Shown: one piece after another, positions 20,070 through 31,823 of the stretch | Layout: each line of letters begins with the position of its first letter | Position numbering within the stretch: position 1 is the first letter of the stretch | Source of the DNA: Astrocystis sublimbata | Taxonomy: Eukaryota > Ascomycota > Sordariomycetes > Xylariales > Xylariaceae | NCBI GenBank assembly: GCA_022453515.1 | Contig: JAJNNY010000065.1 | Span: forward strand, 124,001 to 188,000 | Direction: 5' to 3' | DNA: 64,000 nt | The notes under the pieces: model-generated | Database searches by the model: none | The model's input: only the letters and a program-made list of their open reading frames with translations | What the model was told of the DNA's origin: nothing | Position numbers and translations under genes: made by a program

Positions 20070-23000
20070 TTACATGAACCACATGGTAGTGTTCATGAAC
20101 ATGACGCGGTCGTCAGGTATGTTGTCACCCTTCATGGGTATGAGCTGGGGTGGCTCGCTCAGATTCGCCTGTGAGGCGTAGACATCTGAGCCGCTCTTGG
20201 CCGTGGGGTGACCTTCCTTGCCTCGGATGTTCTCCTTCTGGCTAGAATGTATGCTTTCATGAGACTTCGCTCTGTTCGAAGCCACGTGGGCATAGTAAAC
20301 TGCAGGGTGTAGAGATACCGGCGTGGTGCTTCTGGCATATTGGTAGCACTGCTGATATATCATGCGCTGAAGCAGATCAGGTGCCACATTAGCCTCATCG
20401 TATATCACCTGGTAGTGCACTGGTCTCGCAGTGCCCTGAATAGCGACATGGCTGCACAAGTAGAAGTCAAAATGATGCGGGTGCGTGGCATCACGCTCCA
20501 CAAGAGTTCCCGGAAGGGGGTTGCCGTTCCTGTCGCCGGTGGACGAGTCATTAGGTTTCGGGAAAAAGCGGACGTGGTGTCGCTTTGTCGCAATAATAAC
20601 AGTGAACTTCGGCTGCTTGGCACCAGACTCCTTGAAACAACGGCGGATCTCATTCAGTTCTGTCTCGATGACAGCTTGGAATTGCCCTTCAGCACATCCA
20701 TCACGTAGGTAATAGACGTGTCTGGGGCTCGTGTTGTGTGTTTTCTGCCATTCTGACAACAGCATTGGAAAGATGTTATGGCATGTTGTTGATTGGAGGA
20801 TCTCCTCTCTCAACCCATTGGTCTCACATTGGGCAGCGTACCTTGTTGCGTACTTGTCCATGGAGACAGTCATGGCTGCCATGGATGGAGCGTTACTGCC
20901 AGGCGCACCGTGGGAAACATCAACACCAATCATCATCGTGGCCTCCGTGAAAAAGGGGGGCTTTTGTCCTGGTGCGGCGATTTTGCAAGTCACACCGCCC
21001 AACTTCGCGTTGACTTTCATGGCAACATTCGAGATGTATTGACCGTTCGCTTTTTTGACGTGTCCACTCTGCAAGACTTGAGACGGACAAGCGAAGCGAC
21101 AGTCCATGCTCTTCTTGATTCGTTCGTAAACAATAGCATTCTTGTTTGGGACAACGAAGAATAGCATTTGAGGAAATGACTTGAACTTCGCTCCAATGTC
21201 ATTCCAGGCCCGAAGGCAGATCTCACCGTAATCGCCGACGCCGAAAGACAGTTGTATGCATGCCAACTGTGCCTCGATCTTGGCGCCATGATTGCGATAA
21301 CCTTGAGTAAACTTCGAAGCGAAGTTTTCTGCTTCCTGCTTTGTACAGGCATTCCCACAGACCACGAAGCCCCATGACTTGATGGGAAAACGGTTGGGTT
21401 CGAGGAAGCGTTTTCCCCGTAGATCCCATCGACCAGAAGTGCCGGGGTCGTGTTGTTGATCGCCCGCAAAGGCAATCTTCGGGTTCCTTAACAGGCGAGC
21501 ATTGGTAACCTTCATGTTTGGAGAAACGTTGATTTTGAAGGCATTCAGATTCTCATCTTTCCCATAGTTGAGGTATTGCATTCCTTGCATGATGTCGGCT
21601 TTCCGTTGCCCTGGGCGGGTGACTGCGAACTTGATCATTGCAGTGGTCTGTGACGTAAGTTAGTTAGCAAGTGGAGTATAGCGAAAGGATAGTCTGAATA
21701 AAATCTGACCTGAGCGGAATCGAGTTTGAATGGATAGCGTTGGAAATCCGCAACATTACACAATTCCATGGGGAAGAGGCCACCACGAGTCGATTCGATG
21801 ATGGGGAGTCCAGGTAATCGCAGTCGGATCTCACGTGCTTCGAGATAGTGCTGCCAGACAGTGACGTTTTTGATCGACCCGTCTGGCATCTTCTTCCCAA
21901 ATTCAACGTTTTGAGCATGGGCTCCTTCTCTTCCATACTTTTCCTCGAAGATGAAACGTTTTACGGTGTACATCTTCTCGTCGCCCATCTTACCACGATG
22001 CTTCACGTGAAACTTCAACTTTTGAAGCCGCTTAAGAAGGCCGAAAGCTTCTGACTGGGCCGGAACAGCGCCACCTTGTCGCAGGTTTTGAGGAACGGGC
22101 TTAAGAGCTTGAACGTAGTCCTCCATTGTCTCTTGAACACATATTAGTATCAACAGAGACTGCAGACTAGGGCGTAATCAGTAGATGCACACTTACTATT
22201 ACTCCATTCTGATTTGTGTTCCTGGAACATCCTCCATGCGATCTCCGCAACATTCTTTTGTTGCCAGAATGCAGTGTTTGCAGTATCCACGTTGATCATC
22301 ATTACATTTCCCTAGAGTGATGTCACGTCAGATAGCCATTGTTGAGTTAGCTCATAGTGTCATAAAACTTACTTGAGCAAGACGGGCAGCTGCATAATAA
22401 CCCTTGTGAACCTCAACGACCCTGCCGAGTGCGCTGGCTTGAGAATTTGTCGGATAGAAGTTCCGGCGGATCTTTATCATCCTCTCAGATGGACCTTGCC
22501 TCATACAGTGATCCACCAAATCTGGAACAATCAGCTCAGAACATGGGGTTCGCGGTTTGAGAATTACATACTCATGCACTCGAGAACGTGGGTATCCCAT
22601 CCGATCTCGCCATCAATGTATTTCTTCAAATAGTGCAGCTGGATCGTTGTTGTCTGCCGGCACGTCAAGTAGAAGACGTTCGACGACCCAGCCCTCTTCT
22701 TTTCCTTGTCGGCGTCGAGATCGATGGTAGTTCGAAACTCGTTGTTGGTGATTGGGCCGGTCGACCTGTGATACTGTTAGTATATTTACTTAAGTGATGA
22801 TGTGTCAGTAAATACCAGGCGAGTGCCATTCCATCGAATAGCCATTGCACACCCTTGTGTTTTTTCATCTCTGCCCGAACGCTTGGGGAGTTCCAAAGCT
22901 TCTTCATCAAAGCAGTAGATTCCTTCTTCGGCTCAGGACTGATGGCCACCTAGAACCACATTAGCAGAAGATTTACAAGTGAAGGCAAGTGATATTCAAC

Positions 23001-23458
23001 TCACACTGTACTGATAGATAAGCTTGTCTTGGAATGTTGCTGGAAAGACGTTCAGCTGAACCTGGATCGGCTTTCCTTCCGAGTTCCAGCCCGGACGGCT
23101 CGTGAACCGTGTGCTCTTGGAGGTCTAACATCAAGCCGGTCAGAACCATCTCAAGGTAACCATTTCAAGGAGAGGAGCTTACCAGATATGCATCGGCAGG
23201 CAAGTCAATCCGTTTGCCAACGATGTCGACAGCGCGTGGCTTCTCACGTGCAGGGTCGTACCCCAAAGGCGCAGCGGTGAAGCCGCTCGTTCTCGGAGCA
23301 GACTTGGATGGTGACCCCGGTTGTGACCCTCTGTGGGAGCCAGCCTGGGAGCCAGCGGCCGACCCACGAGGACGGTCGGAAGCACCGTCTAGATTCATGT
23401 CCGACACTCGGTCTAGAGCCGGGTTGCGAAGGGCCTCAGGAGATTGTTCACCAGACAT
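20070..23458 (-). CDS. Argonaute (QDE-2/AGO-type), slicer tetrad intact
   Basis: Eight exons on the minus strand: 23458-23183, 23124-23005, 22949-22816, 22765-22572, 22521-22373, 22311-22197, 22131-21710 and 21647-20070. The lengths sum to 995 codons plus stop. The order is a Ser/Gly-rich N-terminus, N and linker domains (GKPIQVQLNVFP, NNEFRTTIDLD), PAZ (MYTVKRFIFEEKYG through VEFGKKMPDG), then MID and PIWI. All four PIWI catalytic residues are present: Asp713 in GVDVSHG, Glu752 in LREEI, Asp786 in LRDGCAEGQF and His924 in YYAHVASNR. Spacing matches animal AGO2, so the protein should be able to cleave target RNA. In fungi such proteins mediate quelling, MSUD or small-RNA silencing of transposons and viruses. 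Introns are 48-65 nt; one acceptor is the less usual AAG (22134-22132), preceded by a perfect TACTAAT. A 5'-UTR intron precedes the start codon. Confidence 0.93.
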
Positions 23459-23471
23459 CTTGCCAATGAAC

Positions 23472-23529
23472 TGCTTCGATGAATTAGTACGGCCAGCAGG
23501 GAGCTTGAGAGGGAAGAAGAGACACTTAC
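23472..23529 (-). other. Probable 5'-UTR intron of the Argonaute gene
   Basis: Read on the minus strand, a GTAAGT donor (from 23529), a perfect branch site TACTAAT and a GAAGCAG acceptor (ending 23472) lie directly ahead of the ATG. The 58-nt length matches the coding introns. The upstream frame contains a stop, so this intron is in the leader rather than extending the protein. Confidence 0.65.
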
Positions 23530-26500
23530 CGGTTGGGGTTTACGTAGACGTCAATCGGTGCTGTTTTCAATGACGAGTCAGTAGGTGGGTAGTGGCAGGC
23601 AGCAGTGTAGACAGTTAGATTGAGAGGCGAATGACACTGCGTTTCGTTGACCAAGTAAGGAAGCAGTATGGATGCAAATTGATTGTGCAAGGCACCAGAG
23701 AAGATGATGTTTGGATGTGGTAGTGGTAGTGGTAGTGGCAGTGGCCGGGTGTTGTGGTGGCAAGCTTTGCGAATGGTGGTTTGCGTAGTGGGCGGAGGGT
23801 CAAGTAGGTACTTAAGGTAGGTAGATGATGGATACAGCAAACCGGTGTCAAGGTTGCAGGTGCCAGGTGCAGGTGGTGTGCAATGGAAGGAAGCTGGTGC
23901 TAAGGTCGGCAGGTGTTGAGTAGGGAGACACTTTGTGGGCAGGAGCGGTGCAATGGCTCGAGATTGGCAGTGCCACAACAACAGGCAAGTGCCACGAACA
24001 CGTCGACGCTGGGGAACTTGATAGGTTGAGAACGAGATGCCCGAAAGGTAATCTCATAGGCGCATTGCCGGAGCGAATAATGTAAGAAAAAGCACGTACC
24101 TTGATATCCTCCAACGGCTTATGGTTAACTTCCACCTCGAAGTTGTTGGGCTGGTGTGTAGATTGTGGAAACGTGTGCTTGGGGTTGAGGATGGGAAGAC
24201 GAGAGGATGCGGGTGAGAACTTTCGATTTGTTAATTGCCGAGTTATTGAATGACAAACGGGGAAGCAGGTCAGACGAGGCAGTTAAATGGAAGAACAAAC
24301 CTGCTTGCGCTGTCAGAGGCGGGGAAGTAATCTAGGCAGGTAGCGTGAACATTGAATGCACTTGATATGATAAGGTAGGAGGTAGGTACCTAGCATCAAA
24401 CACAAGCAGTTCGTAGGTATGGTAGAAGCACAGACTAGATACTAAGGTAGGCGAGGGCCTGGAAGTCACGAACGTACCTATTGACTGTGGGAGGAGATTG
24501 CCGGAAGTTGTCTGCTGGGCAGAGATTAGGCGGGATGATTGGGAAGGCAGGAAGGCGGGAAGGCCAGACGAGACGGAAGGAAACCAGAATGTATGTGTGG
24601 TAGAGGTAGAGGTAGAGACTGCCAGTGTGTGTCGAGGAGGCTGAAGACTTAAATACCTACCTACCTTGCAAATTGCCACTTGCTACAGGCTTGATTGCAG
24701 CAATACGGCAGTCGGTATCACGTAGGCGGTGGCTAGGGGAAGAACATGCTATGAGTCATGTAATATCGGTACTCACCTGTGTCTGGATCTCTTGTAGGTG
24801 CGTATTGGTTTGGTTTGTTGTGTTGTGTTGATCGGTGAACTAGGTAGGTATGGGTAGGCTTGGGGGTGCTAGTGTTTGGGTGTTTGTCAAGATCAAGTTT
24901 GGAAGAAAATGGAAGTGCCCAGGGGAGTAGGTATCCGAAGTATCTGAGCAGGTAATGAATAAGGGTGGATGGCAAAGTGGCATCAAACGGCAATTACCTA
25001 ATATAAGAGCACTCAAATGGTCGTTTGTTCGACAGTCTGTATGTGTTCATACGACAATCAGAGAGAAAAACACAGTCTCAACACTTAGTTACTTGCCATA
25101 TCGCCGGATTAATCTGCCTACCTACGTACCATGTACATACTTATGTAGGTAGCATTCAACACTTCCAATTCTCATGTACCCATTAAGGTCTGCATGATCT
25201 CAAAACCGCCTTGTCTTATTCCACATGTCGCCACTGCGTAAAGTGTTGAAAGGTCACAGCAGGAATCTTTGAGCTGGATAATAATACACAAGGACGTAAC
25301 TATACGGAGTACTACACCCTGGAACTTGCCTAGTTGATGTCTGTTGAGAAATGACCTATGAGGTGAGTAGGATGATAGCCACCTGGCTGTATACATGGAG
25401 CATTACTTGGCGATCGACATACTATGTATCGAGTTTGGTCTCGTTCTATGTGAAGAGGCATGACAGTCTGATTATTCTTCGGCATCTGTGGGTGACATTG
25501 ATCTCATGCGGCCTTCCTACTGATACTCGATACAGCCTAGCAGCTATCAAAGCGAGAGCCTTGGCATATCTGGATGGGATAATTCAGATCATGAATGAAG
25601 CAATGTGGCAGTGATGGGTGACTACTTGTGTCATTCCGCTTGCACTGCAACATGTATGCAGCATTTGCCTCAGCTTAGGTAGCTTAGACTAGGAACGCTG
25701 ATGCTGCTTACTGCATCTTGAGTGATTGGAAGAGCAGATGATGTAGACATTGACGGCTTGCGACAGCTTGCTCGGAGGTGACACTACTTGACGTATTATA
25801 CACTCACTGGGTGCTCATGAGCTGCTCTCTGCCTTCTAATCCACCATATTTGAAGCCAGGGATGATGGTGGATAGACTGAAGGATGTCGCGGAGCAGTTC
25901 TTGCTCTTATACAGTTATTGTGAGTCCGACCATATGATCACCATGATTTCCATCGAGATTGCTATTTCCCCTTAAGTCATCTTCTATCGGTCACTGAGAA
26001 GTGGCGGGAAAAGAAACATGTCAAAACATGAGATGTCTTCACGAACAAACGAAGCATTGAAGTCTGATTAAAGTACATATTCAGGTTGGCAACACCCTCT
26101 TCTCAGCTAGGGGTCAAGAACACCAGCGCTTGAAGATAACCCAGACATTGCTGCGTGGTCTCAGGAAAGCGGTCTGGGTTTTTTTCCAAAGCAACAATCT
26201 CCTTGATTTAAGACACATGAGGACGAATACGCCAAAGAGGTGTAGTACAGTCTTTAAAAGAGGAAGCAACTACTCCACTTTCGTATCACGAATGCCGCAG
26301 ATAGGCCTTCTAAATTATCCGAGGTGATCCATTACCATTGGAGAAAGAGCGTGGTTTGCTCCAAGTCTAGTGCAGCTCGCGTGAGACCTAGTCTTGTCAC
26401 GGCACCAAGAGTCAGCTACGTGGAAAAGTGTAAGGCAAGTTCATAGAGCATTTCAGGATTCTACGCAATTCAATACGAAGTCGGTTGTGACGAGAATAGA

Positions 26501-26994
26501 CAGCTTGCTCAATGATGCGCGCACAAAGATCTCATGCGATGAGCCAACGACGCGTCACATCCGCACAGCTTCGACTAACTTGAGTGACTCAAGCACAATT
26601 AGGGATGAATGGGGAGGTATCGCGGGCATTCATAAAACAACTTTGATTTCCTCAGCTGGAGATCAGTCTGCCTGTTGAAAATCAACGAGCAGTCTCAGAT
26701 TGCACTGAGATCCTAGTACTACAAATGGATGATATAATAATAAAGCATGACGATTTTGTCAGCTATTCCGACCATTCCACAACGCCATCCTATGCAGAGA
26801 CTGTCATATTGCCTACTCCTTGTCAATCTCCCTATGCCCTGGGATGTGTACATACTAGCAAGCATATGAAATTAGCTGCACCCGCCAACTTGACATGTTG
26901 GAATTGACTCGACCATGTCGTTCATTGGAAGCGCAGGTCGCCCAGCCGGTCCAAAGCGGCAGACATTGGTTTTGAATTGGATATTAATCTAGCA
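23530..26994. other. Long upstream region of the Argonaute gene
   Basis: About 3.5 kb without a supported coding gene, lying between RNA14 (-) and Argonaute (-). It probably holds the Argonaute promoter and leader exons: a good donor (AAG|GTACGT) is seen at about 24102 on the minus strand. Simple repeats of GTGGTA occur at 23717-23743, and many GGTAGGTA/TACCTACC words lie at 23.8-25.2 kb. The distal half (25.2-26.9 kb) is AT-rich with no features I can name. Confidence 0.5.
23717..23743. repeat. (GTGGTA)n short tandem repeat
   Basis: Four to five imperfect copies of GTGGTA/GTGGCA lie in the Argonaute leader region. It is a simple repeat, with no evidence of coding function. Confidence 0.7.
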
Positions 26995-29900
26995 CTATTG
27001 TTGATAGTAAGACCCATAGGACTGTGGTGGAGCAGGTTGGGAAGTGGCGAATTGAGCTGCTATATCCGCATAGTTGACGGGCCAGCCTGCTGAGTACGGG
27101 TTGCTGGGCGCTGCTTGAGCATGTTGCGTGATAGGATTGAAAGGGCTCGGACCTGGTGCTTGATAGGTAGCCGCGGGAGGGTCGTACGATCCACTGGAGC
27201 CTGGCCGGAGAGGCGAATTGCGGTACGCGGTAGAAGCTTGAGCCATTGCACGAGCAGCACCTGCGTACGGACTGGCAGGCCTGCCAATCGTACTAGGCGA
27301 ACTATAGGCTGCATAGTCTGTAGATGCTGGGCGCGGTTGTGCACGGGATGACTGCTGTTCCTGTTGTGATCTCCATTCAGAGAAGTTAGGAATATCGGTA
27401 TCTCGGATGAGTTGCACCATCCGCCCAGGTATAAACCGCGGGTGTGAAAGGAGAGTATCTGCTGGGGGTATGAGTCCTAGGAGGAAAGTAATATCTCGTG
27501 GAATCGGAATCGTTGCGCCCGTGGCCGTAGTTCCACCTTGTCGGCGTTGCTGGTCAAGTCGACGGCCCGCAGCACCCTTCAGCGGCGAAACCCCCCGAGG
27601 AAGCTTACGAGGCGGTTGGTAGTCGTCCGCCTCGTCAGGTTGAAAAGGCCTCTTCGGTGAATGGATTTGGCCTGTGCTGGCGGGTAAGAATTGCGGCCGC
27701 GGGCTCCGTTCCGAATACGCCATGGGCTGCGGGGTGCCGTGACGAGGAGACGGGGCATCTTCGACTGATTGAAGGACAGCCATCTTCGGGCGCATTTGTT
27801 GAGCAGTTGAGACGATAACCCGAGCAGTGATAGGGTTGAAACGATCTGTAGCAAACCTAGCCGCGAAAGGCGATACGCTAGAATCATCCGGGAACAACTC
27901 GGCCATCTGCTTCTCAAGCTCTTGGACTTGTGTCAATTCGCCATATCGTGCTTCGTAGGCGTGGAAATACGCATAGAGTGGTTTTAGTTTATGAGTTAGT
28001 TCAGGCTTCTCCTTGAATCGTTTCACTGTTTGAGAGAACACAACTCGAGCATCTGAAAGGCTGTCAGCAACAGAACATAACTTGCATCTGAGTTCAAAAC
28101 TTACTTGTAAAATCCCGTCTCGAGTGTAGGTGCTTTAGATACTCCACGAAAAAGTGTTCCGATTCTGGGAAAAGCCTCGAACCACGTTCAAATATCTTTG
28201 TCGCAACTGGATCCTGATAAACATCCCACTCGATGAGCGCTATAGCGATATAAACTTCACTAGTGAGACGACCTTTTCCGCGTGCCTCTGTGAAAATACC
28301 CCGCAGTCCAGTAGCCGGCGAGCTTTTGCCTTGGCCCTGGAAACGTCTAAACGCTCGGGCAAGAGCAATCCAAAGGTAGGATATTTGCTGTGATAGCATC
28401 TGAATTTGGACAGCGAACCCGTCTTGTACTGCTTTGACTCTGTCTTGTTTGGATGTGATGGAAGCAGAACTCTCCTTGATTTCCCATTCATCGTCGTCCT
28501 CATTCCGGCCTGTAGCGGCTCCCTCGGTTGTGCCGTTCCCTTGAATCCTTGCTATTGCCGTAGCCTCTTTGTCTTTCAGCTTTTTGATCATTTCGTACAA
28601 GGTGTCGAGCACCTTATCGTAGGGAGCTCTGACAGCCTGTGCTAAAACAGCCTTGGCGGCCTCGTCCTCACCAGCACGTTGGGTGAGCTCGATATAGTCG
28701 GCATGCTTGAGCGCCAGAAGTGCACTTTCAGGATTCGCGGAAACACCGTTGACAAGAAAATCAAGTCCAACATCCTTCCCGTCCTGGACAATCTTATTAT
28801 CGAAGCACCATTCCGCTGCATCAACCCATATCTCAGGACAAAATCGCAAAGCCATGAGGGCGTGTTTGTAAACGTGCAAGACTCGCTGTTGGTAGGAAGC
28901 TAGATCTTCAGTTTTGAGGACGAGCGGGTCGTCTTTCTCCCAGGCAATCCAAGCCCTCCACAGCCTTACTTGCTCCAGGAACTCGGCATCACCTTCAAAT
29001 CCAGGTATGGGCGGTAACCGAGGCAGCGTTGTTCTCCTGAGACCGCGTGTGACGTTGTCCAGCGCTGTGTTGGCACTACGAGCTGTCATGTATGCGGGCG
29101 AACGCTCCTGGAGGTATTTTCGGCCCTATCGAATGTTAGCAAAAGGAATAACATGTAAGTTAGTTGCGGCGTTGTGTACTAACCGTCATCTTGTTCAAGC
29201 CCAGTTCAAACTGATCATACTCCTTCCAAAAAACATTCAAGTTGGCTGTGGGGATGCAGATAGCACGTTGATAGGCCTTGCGGAGAAGATCCATCTTCTG
29301 CTGATCTTGCCAGCTTGTGCCACCAAGCTGACCGGGGCCGTTTTTGATAAAGGAAATATAGTCCTGCCATAGCGTCCCCGCATCTCGATCCTGGCCGATA
29401 TGCTTCAACACAAAGTCGTAAGCTTGGCTTACGGTCTGGCGAGCTTGACCGGAGGGATCGTTGAGGTCGTTCCTTCGGCGAACGTAGTTCAAGTAAGCCG
29501 TCCATAGCTGCACATGGGGCACAGAGAAAAGACTGTGGCCGAAGATTTCCTCCGCCTGTTTGAAATTGTCTAGACTCAGCTCGAGTTCTAAATATGCGAC
29601 CCATATCTCAGCCTGAGAGCAGGAGCAGTTAGCGAGGTACATCAAGAACAAAGGGGCCTGCGTCTCTTACGGCCTGTGGGAAGATCTCGATGAAGCGCTG
29701 ATATGTAGTTCGAATATCGTCGATCTTGTGGCGGCGTTTTTGTTCGTCGATGAGGGCGAACCAAGCCTCAATATCGCCTTTCGGGTCTTCTTTGATGCGA
29801 TCCTCAAGCATGCCGGCCACGTCAGCCGGGAGTCTCGATTTCGTATTCGCGCCACCAACTGCGCGATGGTCTGTCGCCGGTGCGGTTCCGTTGCTGTCAT

Positions 29901-30378
29901 CGCCAGGGTTCAGACCCGTGGCCTCTGGCACAGGGGTGATCTGTCGTAACGGAAATTGGGCGTGTGTGATGGGCTGAGCGCTGGTAGATTTAGGTTTGGA
30001 AGGAGGGGGCGCGTCATCTTCGTCGTCGGACGATCCCACCATGAATCCACCAGCCGTCTTGGGCTTCTTTACGGGACGAGACGAGGCGGCGGAGGCGCTG
30101 CGCTCCTCGGCAGCTGGGAGGGCTGGTGTGATGATGACAGATTCAGGATCGTAAGCGTTCGACGTGGTCTCGACGGACTCTGGGTCGTACTCGGCTTCGT
30201 CGTTGTCGTTGTCGTCATCGACGTGGTCTTCAGAGGTGTCGGCGGCGTACGGCTCTTCGTTGTCGCCGGCTTCCGTGTTGGGCCCGTCAGCCTCGTCGTG
30301 GCCCGACCATGCATTTTCGGCCCACGAGGCATTGGCGCCAAGCTGGTCATCGGTGGTGTCTGGTGTGTCGGAAGCCAT
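26995..30378 (-). CDS. RNA14: mRNA 3'-end processing protein RNA14 (CstF-77 family)
   Basis: Four exons on the minus strand: 30378-29671, 29612-29184, 29125-28105 and 28052-26995, with 52-58 nt introns. They sum to 1071 residues. An acidic, disordered N-terminus (residues 1-180, rich in Asp/Glu) is followed by tandem HAT repeats (DIEAWFALIDEQ, AEIWVAYLELEL, VQLWTAYLNYVRR, NVFWKEYDQFE, PEIWVDAAEWCF, SEHFFVEYLKHL). The Suf/CstF-77 homology region comes next, and then a Pro/Gln/Tyr-rich C-terminal tail. RNA14 is the scaffold of cleavage factor IA, which with RNA15, PCF11 and CLP1 selects and cleaves pre-mRNA poly(A) sites in the nucleus. The length is somewhat above that of yeast Rna14, owing to the long disordered ends, which is usual for filamentous fungi. 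It is an essential housekeeping gene, so it should be intact, and it is. Confidence 0.93.
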
Positions 30379-31823
30379 TGTCGTGGCCCGGCAAGCACTT
30401 GCGCGAATGGTAATGATCCGGGTACGAGGCGAGGCGCGGGATGTGGCAGATGGAGGCGATTCGGTGTGTATGGGACGAGACGAGACGAGACGAGACTGAG
30501 ATTGTCAAAGTAGAGTGATGGTGTTCGAGTGGTCGCGCACAACACACAACACAAAGAGCCAACGTGGATGGCTAGGTCAAGGTGACAATGGGGACGATCA
30601 TGCGCACGAGCTGGGTTGGGCTGAGGTGCTGAGGGTCTTTGGGGGCAGGGAGGACAATGGAGAGGAGAAAGCCAATGGCAGGACGCAATGGAGGAGGAAG
30701 ACGACGGGTTCGGGTTGCGCGACGGTACTTATGATGATGGGGGACGGTAGAGGAGGATCACAAACAGCAGCTATGCAAGCCGGGGAAGCTCGATCACAGG
30801 TGGCCCAAGAATTTGATTCCCGTTCATGACTCTAATTGCGAATAGACGGATAAACTAATGAGAACAAATAGACCGCAGCTGTTCCATCACCATTCAGCGC
30901 TGACAACTCGGGTGGACGGACCGCGTCGGGGATGTCGAAGCAGAGCAGAGCAGAGACGAGACGAGACGGGACGAGCGTGACGGGATCGCGATTTTCGCAG
31001 ATTACCAGACGAGCCAGAGTTTCTTTCACTGCCAAGCAAGCGAGGTAGGTAGAGAAGACCAAGGTCAGCCTGCCGACACCAAGAACCTGCCGAGCTGCCA
31101 CGCCGGGAGCGTCCAAGGCGGAGCCTGGTTCTGCGCCAGCACGAATCCGGCTAGCCAGATACCCTAGTAGGTGCGTGCCTACAGAGACTGAATTCCTGGG
31201 TTACGTCAGCAGGTGTCTACTATGTACCTACCTAGGTAGGTAAGTACCTATATTGGTACCTCCTAGAAGTAAGTACCTACCTAGGTACCTGTAGGGTAGG
31301 TTCGAATCTCATGAACTTTGCAAGCTGGATTTATTTATTTGCCTAGGTAGGTACAAGATGGGAATTCCTAGGCGCATCAAAACGCCTACTTGCCTGGGTA
31401 AATACTACGTGCCATTACTTAGTTTCATACGTACGTCATACCTAATTCCGTCTTTTCTGCCGGATTGGTAGCGCTACGCCACCTGGTTTATACCTAAGGA
31501 GCGCTTGCACCTAGGCCAAGTACTAACGAGCAATACCTACCAACACTGCCAAGAGAAAGATGGAATGCCTCATGAGGTGTGTCCTGCCAGTTATCCAGCA
31601 CCGGCAAGTACAACCTTGGTATACTCCGCATTCGACGAACTTCACGCATAACAAATTCATGGCATTCAAGGTGGTGGATCATAGGAGTGGATCGTCAACG
31701 AAGTCATTTCATTCTATGTCGTTCTATACTATCCAATTCTATGTCTTGAAGAAGAGAAGAAAGAGAATCAAAAACCCAAACCATTCGCTAAAAATATCTA
31801 TTTTGCTCGGGCTCCCGAGTCTC
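30379..31823. other. RNA14 promoter and palindrome-dense spacer
   Basis: No gene is supported in 1.4 kb. The RNA14-proximal part carries GACGA/CAGAG short repeats (30477-30496 and 30943-30966). The centre (31200-31420) is the densest cluster of CCTAGG-centred palindromes in the window. A short frame at 31560-31822 overlaps the lipoxygenase 3' end on the opposite strand and looks non-coding. Confidence 0.6.
31225..31242. repeat. Perfect 18-bp palindrome TACCTACCTAGGTAGGTA
   Basis: This is the longest perfect copy of the CCTAGG-centred palindrome recurring through the intergenic DNA. Further copies and partial copies follow at about 31274-31290, 31340-31353 and 31366-31372. The function is unknown. 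Confidence 0.9.

Noticed and set aside
24000..24160. Possible extra N-terminal exon of Argonaute (frame ending VNHKPLEDIK before GTACGT)
   Set aside because: The leader between it and the start codon has an in-frame stop, so it cannot extend the protein; at most it is a non-coding leader exon.
30069..30554. Long antisense frames over the RNA14 N-terminus
   Set aside because: Mirror of the acidic GC-rich RNA14 first exon; Thr/Pro-rich translation is the expected shadow.
31296..31330. GGTTCGAATCTC, resembling a tRNA B box
   Set aside because: No matching A box, anticodon stem or acceptor stem can be folded around it; it sits inside the palindrome cluster.
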